64,000 bases of DNA, from NCBI GenBank assembly GCA_022829145.1, contig CM040745.1:33758406-33822405 (forward strand), written 5' to 3'. The translations under genes were made by a program, and so were the position numbers. This DNA is from Albula goreensis. Lineage: Eukaryota; Chordata; Actinopteri; Albuliformes; Albulidae. Shown in pieces: positions 38,001 to 51,300 of this stretch. The notes under the pieces are model-generated. The model searched no databases. It saw only the letters and a program-made list of their open reading frames with translations, and had not been told where the DNA came from. Each line of letters starts with the position of its first letter. Position 1 is the stretch's first letter.

Positions 38001-38922
38001 CAGGATGAACAGCACCTCCTGGTGGGAGCAGAAGTACTCCACAGTGGGGCTGCGGGTTCCAATCTGCCGCCGCAGGATGTTGTTAAAGATCTGGCACACA
38101 TCCTTCTTCCCCTGTAGAGAACATTTTGAAAAACACTTTATTACTCTCCGTCTTACCTTCCCATCGTCAACCACTTGCCCCTTTTATTTCTTTCAAAAAT
38201 AAAAAATAAAAAATAAAAATTTCGAGTTCTTTGGCCGACGGATTGAAAAACAGTGGAGGAAAGATGATTCCTTTATGAACACGGGACCTCCCTTTATGAC
38301 CTCCCAATTCACCTGTGGGGGTCAGGTGTGCCGGGCATTATGCAGGACAGAGTCTCACCTCGAAATCGATGACCTGCAGGTTCTCCACAAGCTGGATGAG
38401 GAGGCCGCTGTTGTAGAGCTCCTGGGCGAGCTGGGCCACGGTCTCTGTGTGCGGCTCCTTATCGTTGGTCCCATAAAGGATTTCCTTCATGGCCACCAGA
38501 CACTTGGACACCTCTTCGGATGCCTGAGGAAGACATCCCCACACACATACAGTAAACCATCTCCACAAACACTCCCTATACTGCACAAATTCAAACATAA
38601 GAAAAATAACACACCACCTGCATTGTAAAAATACATCTTTATCTCCATTTTTGTAGTCTTTGAATATGATATGCTAACAGATTGTATTACCAGGTAAGTA
38701 TTGTCAGCATTTCATGGCCCTGCACCTCTGCACAATACAGTGATTTTTATTCATTTCTATTGTTTGCAGGGCTGTAAAGTTATGGTGAACTCTTGGAGGA
38801 ATCAGGTCGTTGTTATTTACCTTCTCCGTCTTCTTGTCCTGCTTGACCAGGACGGCCATGTTCTCTTTCAGAGTCCTCACGATGTCGGCGGGGCTCTTGT
38901 GGGATTTCCCGAACAGCGGCAT
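34866..38922 (-). CDS. cab39l: calcium-binding protein 39-like (MO25-beta), 8 coding exons
   Basis: Join on the minus strand: 38821-38922, 38359-38523, 37993-38111, 37426-37594, 37060-37119, 36023-36088, 35497-35640, 34866-35045. The total is 1005 nt, 334 aa plus TAG, with every junction in frame; the human protein is 337 aa. The N-terminus [20 protein letters not shown] followed by [15 protein letters not shown] favours CAB39L over CAB39. Family knowledge: MO25 is a horseshoe of helical (armadillo-like) repeats. It binds the C-terminal WEF motif of the pseudokinase STRAD, stabilises the cytosolic LKB1-STRAD-MO25 complex, and also activates some STE20 kinases. Conserved blocks are [70 protein letters not shown] and [19 protein letters not shown]. 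It ends [15 protein letters not shown]. The start has a strong Kozak context (GCCGCCATGC). Confidence 0.96.
35497..35640 (-). CDS. cab39l: cab39l exon 8
   Basis: A 144-nt exon, [12 protein letters not shown] to EAFHVFK, phase 0 at both ends. Acceptor ATGACCCAG, donor AAG|GTAGAG. Confidence 0.95.
36023..36088 (-). CDS. cab39l: cab39l exon 7
   Basis: A 66-nt exon, [20 protein letters not shown] then LK, phase 0 at both ends. Acceptor TCATTGCAG, donor AAG|GTAACA. Confidence 0.94.
37060..37119 (-). CDS. cab39l: cab39l exon 6
   Basis: A 60-nt exon encoding [20 protein letters not shown], phase 0 at both ends. Acceptor TTTTTTACAG, donor GCA|GTAAGT. Confidence 0.94.
37426..37594 (-). CDS. cab39l: cab39l exon 5
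   Basis: 169 nt, [11 protein letters not shown] to DAFATFK. The acceptor TGTCTCTCAG is good. The donor AAG|GTCCTC is poor beyond the GT. The exon end agrees with the conserved family junction before DLLTRHK. Confidence 0.92.
37993..38111 (-). CDS. cab39l: cab39l exon 4
   Basis: 119 nt, [11 protein letters not shown] to LLKG. The last glycine codon is split (GG|G). Acceptor TCTCTACAG, donor GGG|GTGAGT. An A/T-rich (AAAAAT)n tract sits upstream at about 38195-38219. Confidence 0.95.
38195..38219. repeat. (AAAAAT)n microsatellite
   Basis: A short A/T hexamer-type repeat in the cab39l intron between coding exons 3 and 4. Confidence 0.8.
38359..38523 (-). CDS. cab39l: cab39l exon 3
   Basis: 55 codons, ASEEVSK to LQVIDFE, phase 0 at both ends. 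Acceptor TTCCTCAG, donor GAG|GTGAGA. Confidence 0.95.
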
Positions 38923-38960
38923 GGCGGCAGGCCTCCCCGGGTCTCAGGTCAGAGACGAGC
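38821..38960 (-). CDS. cab39l: cab39l exon 2 (first coding exon; CDS 38821-38922)
   Basis: The exon runs from acceptor CTCCCCCAG (38961 upward) to donor AAG|GTAAAT. It carries 38 nt of leader and 34 codons from the start methionine to KKTEK. It ends in phase 0. Confidence 0.92.
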
Positions 38961-41900
38961 CTGGGGGAGCACGGAAAGAGAAGACACAGGGTATGGTGAG
39001 GCTACCTGTCCTTTAAAATGCCATCGACAGCCAGACTGTCTCCCTGGCAGCTAGGAACAGGCGTTCCTCCAAAGAACATTCCAGCAGAGACAAAGGGGTG
39101 AGATGGTGAGACTTGCCAAATCCTCAAAATGGTCAAAACATTCATGCATCCTCATGGACTCTCAATCTGAGTGTACAAAATTTCATCCAATCACATTTAC
39201 AGACCTCCATCTGCATTGGTTTGTCCCTCCCTTACACTGAAACCTCAAAAATTTACAGCATCACCACCTCAAAAAAAAAAAAAAAAAAAACTAAGCTAAT
39301 CAGCTTCTATGAACTTTGCAAAGGATTGTGGGTATACATTTGTCTAGAAACATTCACAAGCTTGAATGATTTAAAGTGACTGCTGGAATCTGAAGTCAGG
39401 GCATTTGCCCAAAAGGTGGACTTACCCAAACTGACCCTATACTGAAATTAACTGGATCCCTCCCCTTGGACATAAATAGCCTTAGTCTAAAGTATCCAAA
39501 ACCCGTCACGAGAGACGGGCCAGGAGAAAGCTGGGCCAGAGCCTTGCAGAGAGGCTTAGAGCCTGGCTGCAGAGTAACAAGGCACCTTAGAGGGCGACCG
39601 GGGGGTCTAGACTTACACTACACTCATGCTCATCACCGAAAATTAACAAGCAAAACGATTCCCGCCCCAATGACTAGTGAGAGAATTCAATCTAAACACA
39701 GAGCACTTTGACTTTGCCCTCAAATTCCAATAATACATTTAAGCACACACTGCTGACACAGGGAGATGAGATCTACACCAGCTGAAACAAACACAAAAAT
39801 GTAATGTATGTTTCATCTTGTTATGGAAATGTAAATGGAAAAAAAGCAATGTAAGGGGATGAACGCCTCACAAACATAAAAATGAAAACTGATGCACGTA
39901 GATTTCCAAGTAAAGTGGATTGCCTTTTCACAATGGAGACCTTTGACACTAAAACGGTGTCATTAAAATAGCTCAAGTAGAGCAGTATGGTTCAAGTACA
40001 TCATTACTGCAAACAGAAAGTAGGGGAAGGAAAGGAGAACACTCATACCACTCCACAGGTACACAGAGAATTCAGGACTTAATTCAGACGCAGGCACACG
40101 TACACATCGAGCTGTTCTACCACCTCCTCGGGTCCACCCATCGATTCACAGAGCAGGGTGTTTGGAAACTTCAAAAATACACCCACTCACATAAAGAAGT
40201 TATGCTAGTCACACCCTTAGGTGATTGGAATGCTTATTGCTATACTGGGAGGTAGGGCAGTTTCCTTGCCTCTGATTGGACAAAACAGCCAGGAAGAAAC
40301 ACTGTTTTTTTTTCTCTGCCACTCAGAAGTAGACTCCAGTCTCACTGCACTGGTTGATTCACAGAAACAGAGTAGTACATTGTTTGAGGAGGAATGGTTG
40401 CACTTAGGGAAGTGCTTCTGAGGAGTGAATCAAAAGACAATTTGAATGTGGTGACCAACAACATGATGTTGTACTGGTAGGTTCGTTTGTTGAATCCAAA
40501 TTGCAGGCTATTTCAATTCTGTCTTTGTGAAAATAGAGCAAAATCTCTACCAGATCCTGCAGTTCGATATCAATGTTTAAGATAGAATGGCTAAAACTGT
40601 TCTGAGGAAACTTCCCCCAAAGACCCCATAATGTTTACTTCCATCACCATAGTAACCATGCTGCCTCAACCTTGACCCGAGCTGTGTATAAATGCCTGGG
40701 TAAAACATAGGTTGAGAAAGCCATGTAGGAGAGATACTCTTGTGTTCCAATCCCCATTGTTCCAATAACAAATGGGGCAAAAATTATAATACATAAATAA
40801 TTTTATAAATTGTAATAAATAAAATTATAATCCTTGACACAGCACAACCAGAAACAGACAAACGTAAACCAAAACTTTAAACAAACAACAGCAACTGTTT
40901 AGTGCAGAGCACCAAGAGTCTAAACCACAAAACACACACAATACCAAGTACATACATACACATGCAGGTTACAGGTCTACGTAGGACTGGACAGTGGGCA
41001 AGCCAGAGTAGGCCTGCAGAGAATGCTTACCCTATGCCTGAAAAGCAAAAATAAAAGTGAGTCTTCTGCAGATTCCTACACTCACCTTACCTGGCAAAAG
41101 TGAAAAGGTTTATGAAACAAAAGCACCACCTGTTTCCTGCAACCTGCAATACAAAAATAAAAATATGCACTCTGAAATGTCTACACTCAAAAACAAGGGG
41201 TGTGTCCCAGCTCTTAAAAATGTCTCCTCCTTTCCTCCACTCCCACCTATTCTCCTCCCTCTCTCAACAATGGGACTTTGGAGGAACGGAAGAGACGCAA
41301 GGAAAGTGGAAGAAAGGAGGATACATCTTCTGAGTATTGGGACACACCCACATCCTGGCAATACTGAGAGAGTACACAATGCAGTGGAGATGGGCCATTT
41401 TATCCTCTGTGGCAGTCTTGACCAGGTGTGATGGATTTGTCCATTAGGCAGCAACAACTGGCTTCTTTAGCTCCACCTACTGGAATACTAGCTCCACTAC
41501 TGACAGCACGGCCTCTAAAGAAGAAACGAATAGCAGGGGAAACGGAGGGGCGTATGAATATGCCGTGAAACTACACAAATACTCATACAGTAAAAAAAAA
41601 TCGGGTAAATATGCCCTTTTGGTCGAAATTATGATGCACAAGGTAGAGAAAATAGGAGGGCACAGTTCAGGCAGGAAGAGGCGACTTCACCCTAAAGCCA
41701 GCTGACTACAATGAGCCAAATGTGATTTCCTGGAGTCAATTCAACTCCCCCCTTTGTGGAAAAAACAGAAGCTATTTATAAAATGGGGAAGGGGGGAACT
41801 TGTGACTGCTAATCCTTCGTCCAGTATTACTCTCATTCTTCCAGGTCACCGGGACTCAGGACTCCCAGTGAGATGCACGTCACTCCCATCGCTCCACGCT

Positions 41901-43976
41901 ACCGCACCGCTTCCCTCCTGATCCGGGCAGATCAGAGAGGTCTGCCCCCCCCAGTCTCACACTGCTCCCAGCAGCCTTTCTCCACTGGACGCCCTGGGGG
42001 CAAACAGCCACTGCAGGCCTAATGCTCGATTAATAAAGCATGTGATCGTTGATAACAAAACGAGCTAAACGTCCGCTGTACTTTTCAGTAAAGGCAGGTG
42101 ATTGATCTCGGTCAGACATATAATGGCCAGCTTTAAAGAGAGATATCTCACAAGGCTGTTACTTCCACCCTCACACAGGCAGAGCCTCAAGCTGACACCT
42201 GTGAAGGACAACCCAAATGTGAAAAGCTGTGATTTTTTTTTAAATCAGGTACAATACTGGATCACATACTACCTCTGTGAGGTAGGTTCTCTAGTAAAAA
42301 TGGTGGCTGGACTTGTACCTGTGTTACTAATCAGCCAGCATCCCTTACCCCTGTCTAACCGGCCCACTCCCTACACTATCAACAAAGCAATGTTGATAAG
42401 CTTGTCTCTGCCTCTCTAAACTAAACCCTGAGCTATGCGCTTCTACTGCTGTGCAACTACATTTACATAGCAATGGATAGAAGGCTCTGGATTCAGAGGA
42501 GTTTCAGCCATTTGGAGGTTTACTAAATAGTAAACATAGGGTTGCATCCTGTCAGTTATTCCATTTCAATGAAGCAAGCAATGACACAGCTAAGTACACC
42601 TGCGGATAACATTATGTTGTCTGGTTTGAAGGGGGTCCATAAACAGATTTTGACCATTTATTTGGATTCCTTCCGTCTAAAACATTACCTGGGAGGAGTT
42701 TGGTACAACACGTTCTTCAGTTAGCACAGGATACTGCGGTCTTTATTGCTCCTGTGGCTAACGCCCACTGAAGTCCCTTGACATCAGAACACCCGGGTCA
42801 GCTGGCGCAGGTGATTTTGTTTGTGTCAGTCTAGGCAGAAATGCCAACTTAATTGACCGGAAGCCCGCTGCGGGTCTGAGCATATAAAAAAATGTAAAAA
42901 CACAGCAGCCAGACCTCACAGCTCACACCTGTTAACGGAGTGATCTGGTAGTGAAATCGGAAATGTCTTCCATAAGGCTTCCCTATCACGGAGATCTCAA
43001 AACTCAGTTGTGGAAACAGCTAAACATGTGAATCTGCAATTATGCCTTACTCTTAGCTTATATTTAAAGGAGAAGGACACCTGCCTCCGCCTTAGAAACG
43101 TTTATTTTAACTAGATGAGCTATTACTTAAAAAAAAAAATACACTACAAGATCAAATACATATGTGAATACGGCGAGAATAATTTCAAACGTATAATACA
43201 GAATTAACTGTAGGTTTAGTCCAAGGTCAGATTTATACATGAAATCAGGAATGTGTGCATTCCTTCAGCAAATGAATACCGGTAGAATCGTGTATAAACT
43301 AGGATAGAGAGGTGTGTTTGCGAGCCTCCAATGTGGCTAGCAGGCAAATTGTGTTTACATAAAATCACACACGCTTTCACTTAGCCATCAACTTGCTATC
43401 CTGTACGTTCCTCAGACTAGTTGGGAGAACAACACAAAGCAAAACAAATAGCTAGCCTACAGTAACCGATCCATAACACTAAAGCTTGCAAGTAACGATC
43501 AAGTGTGTTATTGTCGGTGTTAACAGCACCACAACATTTTACGACAAGCTATCTTCTGAACTGATGATGGACGTTGGTGTACTTGAATAACAAACGTTAT
43601 ACATCGCACATTTTTGCTGAAAAAGGCGACATGTATCACTAGCTATCAGCTAGCTATCCGTGAGAGGGCAATGAGCAAGCTCTCAACGCAAAACTGTTTC
43701 GGTTGGCCTTATTTGACAGGAATGAAGCCTGACATACTCATGTCACATAGGAATCCAAAAAGAAAGACGGTTGAACGGACCGATAACGACAACCACGGTA
43801 GTTTGGATCATGGCTTCATTTAGCTTGCAGGCTAGCTGGCTAGCTGCCTCTCTGTCTAGCGAAATGTGTCCTCTCTTTGCAAGTTTGAAACAATGTCAAA
43901 AACAGAATCAATGTAACCAACACCCCAACGCTGACATGGCTCTAACGTTTGGATCCCAGTAATGAATGGTACTTAC
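38961..43976 (-). other. cab39l: cab39l intron 1 (non-coding)
   Basis: About 5 kb between the leader exon and the first coding exon. It holds a 20-base A-run (39271-39290) and scattered short chance ORFs. I see no coding or RNA gene in it. Confidence 0.5.
39271..39290 (+). repeat. poly(A) tract in cab39l intron 1
   Basis: Twenty consecutive A. Confidence 0.85.
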
Positions 43977-44100
43977 AGAGCAAGGTTGTAATGTATCTGT
44001 TTTTTTTTCAGTTGGATCTCTTGCTGGCTGGCTTGTATCTCCGTGCAGCCGAGCAGCCTTTTCTGGTAACGCCAGCAATGTGTACACTGGGATAAACGTC
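43977..44100 (-). promoter_or_regulatory. cab39l: cab39l non-coding exon 1 and promoter region
   Basis: On the minus strand a consensus donor CTCT|GTAAGT has its intron bases at 43971-43976, so a leader exon would end at 43977. The DNA from here to about 44260 is richer in CG dinucleotides than its surroundings, as expected for a housekeeping promoter. It would splice to the acceptor CCCCCAG before 38960. The transcription start is not determined. Confidence 0.45.
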
Positions 44101-45963
44101 AGAGGAACGTGTGTATAGCGAACTTAACATTGCGGACTTTTTTTAAGAAGGCAGTACATAATTTTGCTGGAGGTTATCTGCGCTTTACTCAACAGCGCCC
44201 CTATCTCGCAGCTGAAGTACAGCAGGCGAGCGGCGTCGAGATTTCTCATCATGCCATATTATAATCTGTTGGCTTTGGTGGTCCGGAGAGCGGTTATGAC
44301 TGAATGCAAGTGAGAAACAATCTGCAGTGGATATGTGAGTACAAAAATAACTTACTGAATGCGTGCCGAAAGCGAAAATAACCTCTGTATGAGTGACTGA
44401 TAGACATTTCTCCATATATGGACAAAAGACACAGCAGAATGGAAACACAAAATTTACTCATATGTTGATGTAATTAATCACAGCTGAAAGAGTCTACACG
44501 TGTTTCACATTAATTTCAATACTAATTACCGATAGCTATGTTTCTGCTAAAAATACTTTTGCATGATCTTACAGATTTTGAAAAAGGTCAGACAGATGGT
44601 GCCTGAATTGCTACCAAACGCTGTGGACCCATCAAACAATTAACGATAGCTATACTTTTACACCAACACTGAATTTCAAAAGTAACGTGCAAGATCTTAC
44701 AGATTTTGAAAGATGCTTCCCAAATTGCTACCAAACACTGTGGCCCATCAAACAAAACAATATATGAATATTTTCTTTCTGCCTTCATAGCAGCTTCAGT
44801 ACCTCTTAAAAATGTGATGTGCAAGTTCTGACCTCTTTCCAGTAGAATATTTGGCCAGTCTTTGGGAGATGGGTGTAGATGGAGGTGTAGATTCAGTTCT
44901 GTGGTCATTTTGATGCGGTTTTGTGATTTTTAGAACTCATCATAGTAAGTGTTTGGTTGTCCTTGTCGGTGACCTTCAAGCTGCAACTGTTGCTCTTCTC
45001 TTCGGATACAGTTTTTCCGTGTCTGCTGTCATTATTGATACCGTTCCCCATGGCACAATTAATGTTTTTGCCAAATGCTCACACCATTGCAATTCAGGCA
45101 CCAAATATTTGACCCTTCTCAAAATCTAATCTTTCGTTTATGTTGCTCAAGAATCTCACATATCAACATGTTGATTTTAAAATCTTTTATCACAGAAAAA
45201 AGTTGGTCAGTAGTACTGGCATAAATATGCAACACATTCTTTCTCTCTACCCAGTCTACACAGTGAATACTCACATACACACACAACCATTCTGCTTTAT
45301 AAATGTCAATACAATTTAATTATTTTGTGTGTCCACTCAGTGTATATCATGGAAGTATCACATATTGAAAGCCCTTTTTGAAAAGTACTCTCACAACAAC
45401 TGTCATTCTTTGAGTAAAAAATGGTTATCAAAGCACCTGGCTACATCCAATACCAAAATGAAATTGTATAACTACTGCTTTCCTTTACACACAGGGACTG
45501 TGCCAATTGCTTCTCAGATTTATGTAAACAAGAAGCACATGCCAATATTCGAGAACTGAATTCTCAAATAACCCAGAAGGTGTGGTTCTGTAATCAAACC
45601 TTGAACAAACTGCCTAAGGCTCAGTATATTGGTTGCAACTTCTTTGGTTGTCATTCCTTGTATACAATATCTGAAGAGTGATTTTCATGGCATCACACTC
45701 TTGTTGTGATTAAAGGGTTATGAATTTGGATCCTAGTTTAGTCCTGTTGTGCCAGTGTGGAAGGGCGTTCATTCCTTGATCAACCTGTACTTAAACCAAT
45801 CCAGACATACAGCATTCATACCACTAAGCCAAATACATTTTCCTGAGTCAGAGTCTGATTAGCAAACAAATGTATGAACAAATCAATAGAGCAACAACAC
45901 AATGACTTTTAGGATAACTGTATTAAAACACAACACACCAACACTACTGTACATTTCAGTGTA
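44100..45963. other. intergenic spacer between cab39l and mcf2l
   Basis: About 1.9 kb with no supported gene. It contains the diverged tandem duplication at about 44516-44757. Both flanking genes are on the minus strand, so it would hold cab39l upstream control DNA and the end of the mcf2l transcript. Confidence 0.5.
44516..44757. repeat. two-copy diverged tandem duplication (about 120 bp unit)
   Basis: Each unit carries an ATCTTACAGATTTTGAAA word, then AATTGCTACCAAAC, then CTGTGG followed by CCCATCAAACAA, then (first unit) a GATAGCTAT word that also begins the array. Copy 1 is about 44516-44640 and copy 2 about 44641-44757. The order is the same in both, with many substitutions between them. 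Confidence 0.75.
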
Positions 45964-48284
45964 TTTATTCAAGTTGCTTTATTTTCTCTCTCCATATAAT
46001 TCAGAACTTCTTACATATATAATTTATTATTCATAATTCAATTACCATAGAAAAAAAACCCAAGTGCGGCAATGTGCTGCATAAAGTGCCACAAACAGTC
46101 ACATCAGTATCATATGGACCGGGAGTGCAAATCAAAAGGAAAAAGTACAATATTTCATATAATACTTCTTCACAGCAAAAAACTTCATTTATTCAGTTTA
46201 TTGACTGAGACTAAGGACGTTATAAGGGTGTTACTGAATGATATATCAGACAATATTCTGCGACATAATGGGACTGGCCGGTTAATAATATTCTTGATGA
46301 GTCAGCTATCAGTCTGTATTTATAATATTCACAGTTCATCTGAAAACAGATGAGCAGAACAGACATTAATGAAATGATTTACAGGATGCATGAGAGACAA
46401 ACACTGTACACTGTATTTACAACCAAAACACGGACATCTCTCATAAACATCCAGAAATATGACCTAAATATCTGAGCCGTTTTATAACTGTGAGATATTT
46501 CCCATTTCTTTCTGCCCCTATTTAGAATCTCCTATTGGGTTAGGTGAGTCATCGCTGTGTCACCATCTCCCACAGAAGGAGCACTACAGCTGAGGTTTGC
46601 ACAGTCCCGTCAAGTGTTAACCACTTCACACCCCACAGACCACACACTACTCCAGGAGAGCTAGTGTCAGTCAGAGGAGAGGCCTATCTCAAAGCTGGTT
46701 CATATAAACCCAACCTATTTTGGCAGGGCTAAGCCAACCGTGTGCAAACTTGTCGTCAAAATTGGCTAATAACTTATAGTAGTTTGGGTTTAGGCCTTTG
46801 ATATCTGCGCTCCTGGGCCAAGCCTAACTCATACAATCATCAATCAAGTGTCGGATAGTTATGGATGGGGACAAAGTCACAAGCTGAACATCTGTTTATG
46901 TCAATTCATTTTTTTGTGCCATAGCCCAAAGAAGCAATGATACTTCTATGGAGTTGTCAGAAAAACTCAGTCAGATCTGTTGAACCTTATGGCATTCCTT
47001 TCAGTAGAAATGATCGATGGCTCAATTACACAGTCATGGTAAAATATAGTGGTCATATAGCCAAATATACAACAAGGACATAAAAATCAAATGAAGCATT
47101 ACAACTTGATATAATTTCTAAGAGCAGTTTAAGACAATGATCCATGAATACCCAGAATCAACTTTAAATGCTATATTGTATACATATTTACTGAAACAAA
47201 AAAATGAGGTAACGGGTAAAATCTATACAATTTTTCTTTAAGAAGAAATAAATTAAACTATACACATTTCTGAGATACTTGTACAGGGATGACCTGTCGA
47301 TCTCAGCGCATTTCATAGCAAGCAGCAAGAAAAAGAAGGAGGGGGAGGGAAAAAGAGAGAGAGGAAGAGAATCCTGACGTGACTGAGCTACCTCCGAAAT
47401 TTTGATAATACTTCTGTACACCATACCTGGAGAGCAAAGACTTTAGAGACTAAAGTATCAAAAAATTACCAAAGTAGTATCAATTTCTTGTAACTTTGTT
47501 CCATAAAAGACTGGAAATTAGATTGGCAAGCTGGTTACAGTCCTGTGTTTCACTGACCTGATGCTGAGAGTGAAGGCCACAGCACAGGTGGAAATACACA
47601 GGAGGTCTCTCCTGAAACGGCTCAAGAGTGGTGGGGTGGGGGGTGGGCATCAAGCCCGGCCCTCAGATTCCTAACAAAACCCTCAAACCTCAGTCTACCG
47701 CAAAGAAAAGGACATCTTAATACGAATGGTATGTTACCGGTAAACATCTTACTCATGGAGATTTTTTAAAAATAAAATCTGTTTGCAAAAACTCCCCCAA
47801 AATAACCTGCCGAACATTTCCGCGAGAGGTGGTGGGGGAATGATGAACGTTAATACCGCAGACTGCAATAAATAACCATGATGAGACAAGAGTGCACTGT
47901 GGCTTGTTGACATGGTATTCAAGTTTGTGGGTCCAGGATGGAGGCAGGTCGCTAGGGCTTGTTACCAAATCATGTGCTGGGTCCTGGGGCTGATGGAGCC
48001 CGATCTGTTTGCGTTCGGAGTGTAACAAGTGTTCCTGTGCCTCCTGGCTCCACTGCATTTCTTTACTCCAGGGAGTGGCTGGAGTCTGATATCAGTGTCA
48101 GGACCCAAGTCGCCCCCCTCCCCATGTTTTATACAGACATAAACCTGTTAATGTTCACCAGGAGGGGGATACCACCTTTGTCCAGGGTCATGAACTCAAA
48201 ATGGGTGGCGTAGGACGGAGAAGAAAAGGTATCTGGTGAGGTTAGGCACCAGAGGGCGCCAGAGGGTTAGAGCAGGATGAGGCC
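45964..48284 (-). other. mcf2l: probable mcf2l 3' untranslated region
   Basis: About 2.3 kb without coding signal follows the stop. Two minus-strand AATAAA hexamers lie close together at 45964-45969 and 45978-45983. A nearer transcript end is possible. A purine-rich stretch lies at about 47330-47372. Confidence 0.35.
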
Positions 48285-48364
48285 TTAGGCCTTGATGTCA
48301 GAGAAGCTGGCGTAGGTCTCGCTGCAGCTGGAGGAGGTACTCAGGTTTCCTGAGCCACTGCCTT
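48285..48364 (-). CDS. mcf2l: mcf2l last coding exon
   Basis: 80 nt, (E)[17 protein letters not shown] then ASFSDIKA and TAA (48285-48287). A serine-rich tail. Acceptor TTTGTCCTGTAG. Confidence 0.93.
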
Positions 48365-51300
48365 CTACAGGACAAACACACAGGAACACACAACAATCAT
48401 GTTTCAGTGGTGCTAAGCAACGGCAGAAGCTTAGTGAGAAAATATTGAGGTGGTACTGAACTGGCACAGAGGTACACAAAAACACTTTCTAATGAGGTAC
48501 CAGTGGAAACAAGGGACAAGATAGTGGGTAAGAGTGAGGTACAGACCAGGAAACACAATGAGGCAAAGGTAGAAAAGGTAACACAATCTCATACAGGCAG
48601 ACAGGGTAACAGTGGGTTGCAGGCAGGTAGGTAGAGACAGATAGAGCAGATTTGTACCTGAGCTGGTGAGAGACTGAGAGGACTTGGACTCCCCAATCAG
48701 AGTCAGCAGGTTAGCAGCAGGAACCCAGCCCTCCTTACTGGTCTTCAGGTTCCGCACAAACCTGCAGCACGACCACAACATAAACATCCTCTGCTTTGCA
48801 CAAACCTGAACCACAAATCTAACCCTGAACCATAAATCCAGATACACTTCATTGCAGATGCTTTAATTTTCCTCTAAACCTGAAGTTTAGGAGGGATGGG
48901 GGCTGACTAGCCTTCAGTAAAACGGCAGGAAGTATCTGGTTGTCACTCAATTCAAGATTTAAGAGGAACTGTTTCGCCTGAGCTGCTCTGGTCTCTGGAG
49001 TCCCAAGGTTATGCTCACCACTGTCCGTCATCTCCCTCTTTAATCAGCTGTACCATGTCGCCGCTCTTCACCGCCAAATCCTGGGCGCCTCCCTTCTCGT
49101 AGTCCGCTACTACAGTGTACTTCCCTGGAGCCTGAGGGACAAAAAGAGGAGGTGTGGTCAGATCATGACTGGCATGGCCATTGCATTCTGGGAGTGGGCA
49201 GCGTGTGGTTGACATGGGTGGAGCATGGTGAGTGCATGTGGGGTATGGTGGGTGCGGCTCAGGATGTGGCCTGGATATGGCCACAACATTGTGGGTGTTA
49301 TCATTAAATGCTGTGTACAGAGACACACCCTGAGACAGACAGACTGACAGAAAGAGAGACAGACACAAGAGACTCTTCAGCTCACCAGCTTCTTCCCCGC
49401 CTCGTCCTCAGGGTCAGAGTTCAGAGGGTCCTCTGCACTGGAGTACCCATCATTCTCTTCTGAGGCGTCCATAGAGAGCGACGCCTTGCCCCAGCCTAGT
49501 GGAGACAGACAGGCACACGTTGGGGATGAAGTGGACTGAGCGCAGGCTCCACTCAGACTTGGGTCAAATGCATGTCTGAATACTTTAACTCTTTAGATGC
49601 TCATAAAGCACTGTCTGCAGCTCACTGACAATGTTTTAACTCTAACCCCTCATCATTTTTAACACTAACCCAACAGTAAAATCGTATGAAAGAAGAAATG
49701 CATTCTGTATATCAGTATCAACTCATCAGGGATCTCCCAGAATTGTATTTGTAGGTGGTTAAAGTATATCAGATGAAGCATTTAACTCAGGTCTGGATCA
49801 GGGAGGGAGAGGGAGTGGGCGGAGTCAGTACAGGCTCTGTGACGGAGAGAAAACTGGCTGATTGGCCACAGTGAGGATAGGGAAGGCATCGGCAAGGTGA
49901 CGTCACGCACACATGCTACAGTGGAATGTACACTGCATGTGAACTGGTGTTTATGGAACAGGATAAACACACACCTTGCAGCCCTTCAGATCGTTACATC
50001 AGTAAGCAGTCATGATTCAGCACAAAGTGTACAGTGTGTTACATGGAACTGTGGAGTGAGGTTATTCAGGTGGTAAACCAGGTGCACCACTGATGCCAAA
50101 AGTGATAACCATGGCTGAACCGATAGCCACATTAGCGTCAACAAGGATGTGGTCCAAGAATCCAGGAGTGAAAAAGGGAGTGAGAAGTGGGCGTCAGACC
50201 TGGGCCAACAGGCGTGGACCAAGATACAACCAAGTGTGACCCAGCAAAGAACAATCAATGCATGCAGTCCAGTCAGTGAGATTAAATCACCTTATTCCAA
50301 TAAAATAATAACTGAAGTAGAGACACACAGAGGACAAAACAATTTTATAATTGATGCAGGAAGTATATCATTGTCCCAAAAGAAATTGTGAGGTTGTGTC
50401 ACCAGTTGAAATCATGGGGTGAAAAAAGAGGGGAAGGGGAGACACAGCTTCTCTGTGAAACAGCGAGCCCATTGTTTAAGTACGTGTCCGTGATTTGTTT
50501 TTTGTGCAGAGCAGAACAGGATAGGAAGTCAAGGCAACAACCCACACAATAGAGCTTCTTGAGTTATTTGTTTTTTTTTTTTACCTCTCCTCTTTGCCTG
50601 CAACAGATTAGAAGTACTGAGCCATTTGACTCTGGTGAGGGTGATGTGGGGACCTGTGTCTGTGGAGGGGGAGGGGGGAGGAGAAGCAGTGGTCAGTTTC
50701 CATGGCAGCAGGCCCACTCTTCCACCTGCAGCCCCCAGTTAAGGGGCCACCTCTCATTTCGGGGGGAATGTCCCACGACTAACCATCGTCATTTCCTTGC
50801 TTCCTAAGCAAGTGTGTGAGTGCGCACAAACGCCTGCTGATGAAGGGAGGAAATGTTCATAGCCTGTTTTCAAATGAACGGATGGGGAATGCATCTACTT
50901 AAACCTAAAATGTAACTAATCTGCTTAAACCTATCTATCACCAATTTTCTTTACTCTAATGTGGACTGCACCCAATAATAATCATAAGCCCGTCTCATCA
51001 AATCAAAATGCTATTTCCTTCACCATTCTGCCAGCCACTGCTTCTGGTCAGTCTGAGCTGTGCTGAGCTGAGCTGAGCTGTGGAGTATGTCCTCTGTACA
51101 GGTGGCACAGACGGACCAAAGGCATTTGCTCGATGACAGTTACAGTTGTGCAATGAGACAGGTAATGCTTATTGAAATGGCTCTAGGCAATATTATGGCA
51201 CAAGAGCCAGGCCCCCTTGCTACAGTCAGGGCTTAAATCGTCAGGATTTGATTGTTTAACAAGGGACAACACAACTGTTTTGAAAGTTCAGATAAAAGAA

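Noticed and set aside
34866-38922. Assignment of the MO25 gene to CAB39 (MO25-alpha)
   Set aside because: The N-terminus MPLF, the KKTEKASEEVSK segment and the RSPTVEY and DKSPNIQ variants follow CAB39L rather than CAB39.
50585-50597. 13-nt micro-exon in mcf2l (TTGCAG before, GTAAAA after)
   Set aside because: It would shift the frame between exons V and W, which already join correctly.
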